Of a stretch of DNA of 49,930 nucleotides, positions 44,113 through 49,930 are shown piece after piece. Position numbers and translations under genes: made by a program. How positions within the stretch are numbered: the stretch's first letter is position 1; every line of letters starts with the position of its first letter. This DNA comes from an uncultured Flavobacteriaceae bacterium (GTDB lineage Bacteria > Bacteroidota > Bacteroidia > Flavobacteriales > Flavobacteriaceae): NCBI GenBank assembly GCA_947500445.1, contig CANMSB010000035.1, positions 1-49,930 on the forward strand, given 5' to 3'. A model generated the notes under the pieces. It was not told where the DNA came from and ran no database searches. It was given only the letters and a program-made list of their open reading frames with translations.

Positions 44113-45015
44113 CTATTGTTTAGTTGGTTTTGAGAATCCATAAGACTTTAATCCATCTATGGGATAAAGCAATTCCTTGTCAAATGAGTTGAACCGATAA
44201 TTATCTAAGGAGATACTATATACCTTGCTTTCTAATTTTTTAGGTCCCTTTAGTTGAATTATAATGTTACTTGGCAGGTAAGCACCTATACTTGTTTCTT
44301 TTCGTTCATATCTTGCCGTTGCGTGTCGCAAACCTTTGGGCATCGTTATAAAGAAATCATTTATAGTAACTTCCAACAAATCAATGAATTTTGTTTTTGG
44401 GTTGATATAGACTAAAAAGCGATCGAACTTCTTGTTTGGTTCTTCACTTCCCCAAGTAACGTATACTGTTTCATACACAATCCCCTCAAGTTCTTTCGTT
44501 CCCGCATATCTAATAATTTCCGCGTCCGGCAAGTGCATTGGCGCTTCCATTAAGTAATGATAGGTGGCCAATCCCCAAATGTATCTATCGTGTTCGTGTA
44601 GTTTAAGATAATCGCCGTTCGATTTTTTTTTATATCCTTGCCAGGACTGAACACCTTGAATAGTACTTTCTTTTCGACCTTCCAAGTATTCTACTTGACC
44701 ATCAAAACTATTGGTAGCTAAGCGAAGTTGGAGCGCGTTTCCATTATTGCCTGGAAAAGCATTCATTGGCATTAACAACCAGGCACCATTCCAATCAAAT
44801 TTTGTATTCGCCTCGTAGACTTCTGTATTGGCAAGTTTATCATAACCCATTATTATTTTAGCCTCATTTAGGAGTATTTTCCCTTTTTGTTCGGAATTGA
44901 TTATTGAATTTGATTTTAGTGCGGTTGTCCTTAGGTCAACCGATTTACAAGATTGGGAAAGGCTTATGATTATTATAAGGCTTGACAGTTTCAATAGGTT
45001 TTTCATTCTGTTCAT
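44113..45015 (-). CDS. Lipoprotein of unknown function in the dehalogenase operon
   Basis: A 300-residue protein with a lipoprotein signal (SQSC lipobox near residue 23). Its body contains WLLMPMNAFPGNNGNALQLRLATNSFDGQVEYLEGRKES, YHYLMEAPMHLPDAEIIRYAG and LVYINPKTKFIDLLEVTINDFF, a fold reminiscent of LolA/LppX-like or SRPBCC lipid-binding sheets, but I cannot name the family. A start three codons downstream (45006) is also possible. It follows tetR across a 43-base gap that contains a second operator, and its stop is 5 bases before the dehalogenase. Confidence 0.8.
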   Translation of the reverse strand: MNRMKNLLKLSSLIIIISLSQSCKSVDLRTTALKSNSIINSEQKGKILLNEAKIIMGYDKLANTEVYEANTKFDWNGAWLLMPMNAFPGNNGNALQLRLATNSFDGQVEYLEGRKESTIQGVQSWQGYKKKSNGDYLKLHEHDRYIWGLATYHYLMEAPMHLPDAEIIRYAGTKELEGIVYETVYVTWGSEEPNKKFDRFLVYINPKTKFIDLLEVTINDFFITMPKGLRHATARYERKETSIGAYLPSNIIIQLKGPKKLESKVYSISLDNYRFNSFDKELLYPIDGLKSYGFSKPTKQ

Positions 45016-45024
45016 ATTAATAAT

Positions 45025-45040
45025 TAGACTGTTCTGTTTA
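45025..45040. promoter_or_regulatory. Second TetR-type operator, before the lipoprotein gene
   Basis: TAGACTGTTCTGTTTA. It shares TAGAC-N6-GTTTA with the site at 45669-45684. The outer five bases are near-palindromic (TAGAC against GTTTA/GTCTA). Its place between tetR and the downstream genes suggests an internal, repressor-controlled promoter. Confidence 0.5.
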
Positions 45041-45058
45041 ATTTGAATTTAAATTTTT

Positions 45059-45640
45059 TTATGTTTTGATAAGGTTAAAAGTAATATCCAGCCAAATATC
45101 CATATATACTCTTGACCTAGTGACTTTAGTTCGCGATAGCGCACCGTAAAATCCTGCGTGCAGGTATTCGGCCAATTCCATTGGGGAATAGGCAGTGATT
45201 ATCTCCTCAAGCTTCTGACCTTTATCTATTATAGGCGCAAGGACGTTTAACCATCCTATAAAGTGTTGATTAGCCGCTGCACCAAGATTATCGATATTAC
45301 GACCGACCTCCATGCTCATATTGTTAACCAAACAACCACCAGCATAATTATCTTGCTCATTCATATCCATTACCATTGCGTAAAATGATTTCAGCGATTC
45401 AATGGGAGTAAGGCTGGATTCCTCAAAGAACTTTTCCATCAAACTTTGGTTTGAAAGCCCGTATTGATTTATTACTTGTTGCGCAAAATCCTCTTTAGAT
45501 TCAAAGAAGTTGTAAAACGAACCTTTTGGAATCCCGGATTCTTTGAGAATTTCATTGATACCAACATTGTGGTATCCATTTTTTCTAAAAACTTCATAAC
45601 CAACATTAAGAATATCCTCTTTGTTATATTTATATCCCAT
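45059..45640 (-). CDS. TetR/AcrR family repressor
   Basis: A 193-residue TetR-type regulator. Helix-turn-helix: residues about 8-50 (EDILNVGYEVFRKNGYHNVGINEILKESGIPKGSFYNFFESKEDF), with the canonical GSFYNFF recognition helix. The ligand domain contains GGCLVNNMSMEVG (Cys near 103), a position also cysteine-bearing in NemR-like electrophile sensors. It heads a leftward operon with the dehalogenase, DUF2892 and a now broken quinone oxidoreductase, and two matching operators flank it. Ligand unknown; a reactive or halogenated compound is plausible. Confidence 0.93.
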   Translation of the reverse strand: MGYKYNKEDILNVGYEVFRKNGYHNVGINEILKESGIPKGSFYNFFESKEDFAQQVINQYGLSNQSLMEKFFEESSLTPIESLKSFYAMVMDMNEQDNYAGGCLVNNMSMEVGRNIDNLGAAANQHFIGWLNVLAPIIDKGQKLEEIITAYSPMELAEYLHAGFYGALSRTKVTRSRVYMDIWLDITFNLIKT

Positions 45641-45668
45641 GGTTCAAATATAGATAAAAAAATTTAAT

Positions 45669-45684
45669 TAGACCAGTTGGTTTA
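45669..45684. promoter_or_regulatory. TetR-type operator upstream of tetR
   Basis: TAGACCAGTTGGTTTA, an imperfect inverted repeat (ACCA/TGGT core, TAGAC/GTTTA ends), 29-44 bases upstream of the tetR start. The second copy, TAGACTGTTCTGTTTA, is at 45025-45040. Autoregulation is inferred. Confidence 0.5.
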
Positions 45685-45873
45685 TTCTTGGATTGGCATT
45701 TTCATATTGAGAACTTTGTTTTTCTCTCCATTATAGGCAACTTTAGGCTATGCCTTTACTTTTTGTTGGACCCCGTTTTTCGTCATATAAAATCTACCAC
45801 AGCTCGAAACTGCGGTAAAACCAGCCGTACGGCAAATGATTACGAATCTCGTACCGCGTTTTTATTTAGGCCA

Positions 45874-46824
45874 TCAGAGAATATCGAAAATAAATTCCGA
45901 TTTGTTGGTGTAGGTGTTACCGGGCCGTAGCATGCTGCTCGGGAAATTTTCGTGGTTCGGGGCATCGGGCAGGTTTTGGGTCTCAAAACAAATGGCCGGC
46001 ATATTGTCGGGGGTATATACCACCATTGCCGGTTGGTCGGTGCGCACCGTCATGCCGATACGGGACTTTTCAGAACTCAAATTTGCAGCCGTTTCACTGT
46101 CCGCGTCGATTAGGAAAGGCGTGTCCAGGGCAGTATTTCCTACAGCGCGTTTTCTGGTAAAGTCGAATTCCGTTTTCGAAACGGGAAGTATTGCTCCGGT
46201 GGGCAGCTTTTTATCGTCGGTCGCTACATAGTTGCTACACGCCATTTGCAGGTGGTAATTTTCGATGGTGGGGGCATCGTCCAACCTAAAATAGGAGTGA
46301 TTGGTAAGGTTGACTATTGTCGTACGGTCGCATACCGCTTTGTGGATGATATGAAGGCTATTGTTTTCGATTTTATACGTAACGGAAACCTTTAAATTTC
46401 CTGGGTATCCCTCTTCCAAATGTTTGCTTTCATAGGATAGCGTCACAAAAGGGGTGTCGCCATAACTTACCTCTTCAAACGTCCAATATTTTTTACCGAA
46501 ACCCTCTTTTCCCCCGTGTAGGTGTACGCCATTTTCTTGATGGAGGTTAAATGTTTCGCGATCTAGTTCAAAGCTCCCATTGGCGATACGGCCTGCAAAA
46601 CGCCCGACACAAGCTCCCAGGAAAACGGTATCGTTCAGATACTCTTTTGGACTGTCATAACCGATTACCGTGTTCAACGTTTTTCCCGTAGCGTCCTTTA
46701 CGAGCAGTTTTTGTATAATAGCACCATAGTCCAGAACAACAAGGGTGATGAACGGGGTGCTGAGCGTAACTTGTTTCAAATCTTGAGCATTAAATTTTGT
46801 TAAAAATACTGTTTTTTGCAACAT
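45874..46824 (-). CDS. galM: Aldose 1-epimerase
   Basis: A 316-residue mutarotase from MLQKTVFLTKFNAQDLKQV; the longer start at 46881 would overlap the divergent sigma factor ATG. Motifs: GRFAGRIANGSF, NGVHLHGGKEGF (catalytic His), LTNHSYFRL (second His) and ETQNLPDAPNHENFPSSMLRPG (catalytic Glu). It interconverts the alpha and beta anomers of sugars such as galactose and glucose. It is cytosolic by sequence (no signal peptide in the chosen start) and not in an obvious sugar operon. Confidence 0.93.
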   Translation of the reverse strand: MLQKTVFLTKFNAQDLKQVTLSTPFITLVVLDYGAIIQKLLVKDATGKTLNTVIGYDSPKEYLNDTVFLGACVGRFAGRIANGSFELDRETFNLHQENGVHLHGGKEGFGKKYWTFEEVSYGDTPFVTLSYESKHLEEGYPGNLKVSVTYKIENNSLHIIHKAVCDRTTIVNLTNHSYFRLDDAPTIENYHLQMACSNYVATDDKKLPTGAILPVSKTEFDFTRKRAVGNTALDTPFLIDADSETAANLSSEKSRIGMTVRTDQPAMVVYTPDNMPAICFETQNLPDAPNHENFPSSMLRPGNTYTNKSEFIFDIL

Positions 46825-46880
46825 CGCTTTTTTTTGACCGTCCTTTAGATAACAACAACCAAAATTTAGGCTACTTGCCA

Positions 46881-47405
46881 ATGTTTCAAATCGATCTCGT
46901 AGCGCGATGCAAGCAAAACGACCGTAAGGCGCAATTGAAGCTTTACCGCCAGTATTGCGACGGTATGTTTATAGTGGCGATGCGTTTTTTAAAAAACGAG
47001 AACGATGCTGAAGATGTTTTGCAAGAGGCTTTTATAAAGGCTTTTTCCAAAATCGACCAATATAAGGGAGAGGTCACCTTCGGGGCTTGGTTAAAACGCA
47101 TCGTGGTCAACGGTAGCATCGACTTTTTAAAGTCCAAAAAGGAACAAACGGTGCCCATGGAAGAACATTTTGCGGTGGTCGGCGATGAAGATGATTGGAG
47201 CGTTTCCGATAGCGTAACGGCCGAAATGGCACGGAAAGCAATAGCACGTCTGCCGGATACCTATCGTTTCGTAACGCAACTTTTTTTAGTGGAAGGGTAC
47301 GATCATAGCGAGATTTCCGAAATATTGGGAATAAGCGGTAGCGCCTGTAGAACACGTTTGCTACGTGGGAAAGAGCAGTTAAGATTACTATTAAAAACAC
47401 ATTGA
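46881..47405 (+). CDS. ECF-type RNA polymerase sigma factor
   Basis: A 174-residue sigma-70 family factor starting MFQIDLVARCKQND; an upstream in-frame start (46797) would overlap galM. Region 2 spans about 8-75 (FLKNENDAEDVLQEAFIKAFSKIDQYKGEVTFGAWLKRIVVN) and region 4 about 118-172 (LPDTYRFVTQLFLVEGYDHSEISEILGISGSACRTRLLRGK). It starts a three-gene operon with a single-membrane-helix protein and a secreted protein, the usual sigma/anti-sigma/effector order in Bacteroidota. Divergent from galM with 56 bases between. Confidence 0.95.
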   Translation: MFQIDLVARCKQNDRKAQLKLYRQYCDGMFIVAMRFLKNENDAEDVLQEAFIKAFSKIDQYKGEVTFGAWLKRIVVNGSIDFLKSKKEQTVPMEEHFAVVGDEDDWSVSDSVTAEMARKAIARLPDTYRFVTQLFLVEGYDHSEISEILGISGSACRTRLLRGKEQLRLLLKTH

Positions 47406-47406
47406 G

Positions 47407-48009
47407 ATGGCGAAAGATTTAAGGGAGCTGTTTAAAAATGAACGTGAAGACGGGAAAGATTCGAGCCGTTTAAAAAGCGGACACGAGGCACGTTTTGCGA
47501 AACGATTGGAGCATACGATGCCAAAAGGGAAAACCCATGGGTTTCGTTGGTTCCGCATTGCGGCTACGGTTACGATACTCGTTGGAGTCGCCTGTTATTT
47601 TCTATTAAAAAGGTCCCATGCCCCATTAAAAAAGACCCCGGCCGTGGTAGAACATGAAAAACATACGAAAAAGGGCACTATGGATACCTTATCACTGGGA
47701 AAACTTTCCCCCGATTTAAAAAAGGTGGAGGATTATTACTTGGCCAGCATTCATCTCGGTCTGTCGAAAATAGAGCTGTCCGAAGGGAACAAAGAATTGG
47801 TGAACAGTTTTATGGAACAGTTGTCAGGCTTGAATACGGAATATGAGAACCTGAACAGAGAACTGAACGAATTGGGCCCTAACGATCAAACCATTAATGC
47901 ATTGATCAAAAACTTAGAGCTGCGCTTACAATTATTGCAAAAATTAAAAAGGAAGTTGAATACCATAAATACGTCAAAAAATGAACAGATCCGTAACAAT
48001 GCAATTTAA
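47407..48009 (+). CDS. Single-pass membrane protein, anti-sigma-like
   Basis: A 200-residue protein with cytosolic N-terminal ~46 residues (DLRELFKNEREDGKDSSRLKSGHEARFAKRLEH), one membrane segment (about 47-67) and a C-terminal region rich in Leu/Glu/Lys heptads (about 120-190), a likely coiled coil. The position directly after a sigma factor (1 base) and the topology suggest an anti-sigma factor, but no ZAS or FecR motif is visible. It overlaps the next gene's start by 11 or 29 bases. Confidence 0.75.
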   Translation: MAKDLRELFKNEREDGKDSSRLKSGHEARFAKRLEHTMPKGKTHGFRWFRIAATVTILVGVACYFLLKRSHAPLKKTPAVVEHEKHTKKGTMDTLSLGKLSPDLKKVEDYYLASIHLGLSKIELSEGNKELVNSFMEQLSGLNTEYENLNRELNELGPNDQTINALIKNLELRLQLLQKLKRKLNTINTSKNEQIRNNAI

Positions 48010-49429
48010 GGGACTCCTAGTGCTGCTGTGTTTCATCACCACAGCGGTTCGGGGTCAAGAACAGACGAAAAAATACCAAGAACGTTTTCTTGTGAATACC
48101 GAAACGGTACTCGACCTGAATACCAAAAATACCGACGTGGAATTTCAAACTTGGGACAAGGACGAAATTGCCATAGAAGCAACGATCGTTGTTACGGGTG
48201 CCACAAAAGAGGAGGCCGACGCGTATTTTAAAAATAACAAGATCAACATCAGCGGAAATAGTGAAAAAGTATCGGTCCGCACCGGGAGCATGCACCGTTC
48301 TTACTGGGGCCCCGAAGTACGTGAAATCGATATATCGGGTGGTGATATCGGCATACGTATCGATTCGTTTTACACCGGCCTGCCGGACATCAATTTTGAT
48401 CGGGTCGCAATCGATATGGCGATTCTGGATGAAATGCCGCCCATACCGCCCCTTTCAGAAATAACCTTTGACTACGAAGCGTTCGAAAAAGATGGGGAGG
48501 CCTATTTAAACGAATGGAAAGAACAGTTTTCTAAAAATTTTGATGCTGACTATGAACTGCAGATCAAAAGATGGGGGAAAAGGGCCAGAGAACGTACTAA
48601 AAGAAAGAAACAAAAGGAGAAGGCACTAAAAAAACGACTTGAAGAAAGGAACGCGGCCAATGCGGAACGCACTAAAGTGCGTATAGCGCTCTTGGAGGAA
48701 AGAACGGAGGCGCTGGCCAAACGGCGGGCCACGGAACGGGCCAAAAGAATACACCTGATCAAAAGGGGCAATAGCGCGAACAGCTACTACATTTCCTCAA
48801 AAAAGGGTGAAGCCAAAAACTATACGGTCAAAAAGTATATTACCATAAAAATGCCCAAAAATCTAAAAATTAATATGAACGTAAGGCATGGTGCGATCAA
48901 ATTGGCCGAAAACACCAGAAATATCAACGCAAATCTGGCCTATGCCAATTTGAATGCCTTTTCGATAGGGGGAAAGGAGACCACCATTGTAGCGTCATAC
49001 TCCCCGGTGATGGTAAAACGATGGAACGAGGGCCGGTTACGCGCCGATTATTCCGATGCGGTAGACCTAGGGGAAGTGGTAGACCTGCAGCTTAGCAGCA
49101 CTTCCTCGGACGTTACCATCCATCGTTTGTTGGAAAAAGCGCGGATTTCCAGCGCTTTTGGACCGCTTCAGGTCAAGTTTATAGGGAAGGATTTTGAGCG
49201 TTTGGACATTTCCCTAAACAACGCCGAATTGTTCTGCAATGTACCCGAACCGGCCTTTACGTTTTTAGTGACGGCCCGTTCCTCAAAAGTGGATATTCCG
49301 GAAAATTTTGAAAAAAGTATAACACAAAACGGAAACGTGCTCACCTTTGAGGGATATCATCTTCAGAAAAACAATAATAAAAAAATCATAATCAATTCAG
49401 ATTACAGCGACATTGTCATTAATCGATAA
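47981..49429 (+). CDS. Secreted DUF4097-like adhesin with charged coil
   Basis: A 482-residue protein; the start could be 47981 or 47999 (MQFKGLLVLLCF, with a clean signal peptide). N-terminal and C-terminal beta-rich parts (TETVLDLNTKNTDVEFQTWDKDEIAIEA; MPKNLKINMNVRHGAIKLAENTRNINANLAYANLNAFS) resemble the DUF4097/adhesin beta-solenoid. Between them, about residues 180-265 are a dense Lys/Arg/Glu helix (WGKRARERTKRKKQKEK...), an unusual insertion, probably a long coiled coil. Third gene of the sigma factor operon and therefore probably its target or sensor output. Confidence 0.8.
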   Translation: MNRSVTMQFKGLLVLLCFITTAVRGQEQTKKYQERFLVNTETVLDLNTKNTDVEFQTWDKDEIAIEATIVVTGATKEEADAYFKNNKINISGNSEKVSVRTGSMHRSYWGPEVREIDISGGDIGIRIDSFYTGLPDINFDRVAIDMAILDEMPPIPPLSEITFDYEAFEKDGEAYLNEWKEQFSKNFDADYELQIKRWGKRARERTKRKKQKEKALKKRLEERNAANAERTKVRIALLEERTEALAKRRATERAKRIHLIKRGNSANSYYISSKKGEAKNYTVKKYITIKMPKNLKINMNVRHGAIKLAENTRNINANLAYANLNAFSIGGKETTIVASYSPVMVKRWNEGRLRADYSDAVDLGEVVDLQLSSTSSDVTIHRLLEKARISSAFGPLQVKFIGKDFERLDISLNNAELFCNVPEPAFTFLVTARSSKVDIPENFEKSITQNGNVLTFEGYHLQKNNNKKIIINSDYSDIVINR

Positions 49430-49930
49430 CGCGTTTGCAAACTCAAACTCAAACTCAAATACAAATACAAATGCAAACTCAAATACAAGCGCAAAGCCCT
49501 CTTTTACTTATTACTAACTACTTTCCACTAACCATTGTTCATTGAAAAACGGACCGCTGCGCTGAAGGAAGAAAGAGTAAAGACAATAGACAAGTTCAAG
49601 CTCAAACTTAAACTCAAAAGTTGTCACTATTTACTTTTTACTCATTAACAAATACGCCAACTGCCTACTGCAACTGAAAACTGCAAACTACTCATTGCTA
49701 ATTGGTTATTGTTCATTGAATAAAGACCGCTGCGCTAAAAGAAGAAAGAGCAAGGACAATAGACAAGTTCAAGTGTCAAGTTCAAGAACAAATTCAAAAC
49801 TCAAATTCAAATACAAGCGCAAAGCCCTTTTTCACTTATTACTTACTACTTTCCACTCAATAGTGTCCGGTTAATGTAATAGTAATCTTTGTAAAGACCT
49901 TAAAAATATACAAGTTACGGCCGTTCTTTG
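49430..49930. repeat. Repeat-rich intergenic region at right edge
   Basis: No gene. It contains (a) short-period AAACTC/AAATAC runs, (b) two direct copies of a unit around ACCGCTGCGCT (49553 and 49726, 173 bases apart, each followed by GAAGAAAGAG...AGACAAGTTCAAG), (c) two copies of ATACAAGCGCAAAGCCCT (49483 and 49811) and (d) CCACTCAATAGTGTCCGGTT at 49853-49872, the exact reverse complement of 57-76. It is the inverted counterpart of the left edge. Confidence 0.8.

Noticed and set aside
49440-49500. CRISPR-like appearance of short repeats
   Set aside because: Period of about six bases, no conserved repeat/spacer pattern and no cas genes.

Overview
The window is chromosomal DNA from a member of the Bacteroidota, almost certainly family Flavobacteriaceae (a marine genus near Maribacter, Zobellia or Arenibacter is my guess, not demonstrated). 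Evidence: a secreted protein with a type IX secretion (T9SS type B) C-terminal domain, several SusC/FecA-style TonB receptors, lipoproteins with flavobacterial lipoboxes, promoters of the TAnnTTTG type, weak ribosome binding sites, and typical flavobacterial DUF families (DUF4856, DUF6607, DUF2911). Housekeeping anchors are guaB, lysA, sucC, uvrB and meaB. I saw no rRNA, tRNA, CRISPR array or intact transposase.

Region by region. 1-400: repeat-rich spacer. 405-6761: an apparent iron-type operon of DUF4856 lipoprotein, imelysin-like lipoprotein, HTTM membrane protein and FecA-like TonB receptor, followed by a CxxCH haem-binding-domain protein (6830). 7452-14425: guaB, a periplasmic thioredoxin, a paralogous pair of unknown proteins, lysA, a stand-alone LON substrate-binding-domain protein and sucC. 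14568-22565: a haem/iron locus. A HmuR-like TonB receptor and a HmuY-like lipoprotein run to the right; a leftward operon (DUF6607, ankyrin-repeat protein, DUF2271, PepSY-flavodoxin-FNR reductase) runs divergently from the same control region. 22913-25289: small proteins (secreted unknown, DUF1456, TerB-like, Hsp20). 25792-36303: uvrB, a T9SS cargo protein, an ABC exporter, a kinase-fold-like unknown, MATE and PAP2. 36300-39855: lipid-linked sugar genes (GT39, flippase-like, GT2). 39999-41611: meaB and DUF2911. 41920-45684: an A+T-richer island with a TetR regulator, lipoprotein, haloalkane dehalogenase, DUF2892 protein and a decayed quinone oxidoreductase. 45874-49429: aldose epimerase and a sigma factor/anti-sigma-like/adhesin-like triad. 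49430-49930: repeats that are the inverted counterpart of those at the window start.

Main points. (1) A 24-base element beginning TTATTTAGATT is nearly identical (21 of 24 bases) in front of the DUF4856 gene and the divergent haem locus, and a third copy precedes the imelysin gene, so both loci probably belong to one iron regulon. (2) The haem locus pairs outer-membrane capture with a single-polypeptide NADPH-flavin-membrane reductase plus uncharacterised DUF6607, ankyrin and DUF2271 proteins; this is the best candidate for an undescribed system. (3) The dehalogenase keeps the whole catalytic pentad at a constant +4 offset from DhaA and lies under two matching TetR-type operators, while the last gene of the same operon is a pseudogene. 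(4) A 358-residue protein at 32996 shows kinase-like catalytic spacing in an otherwise unrecognised family.
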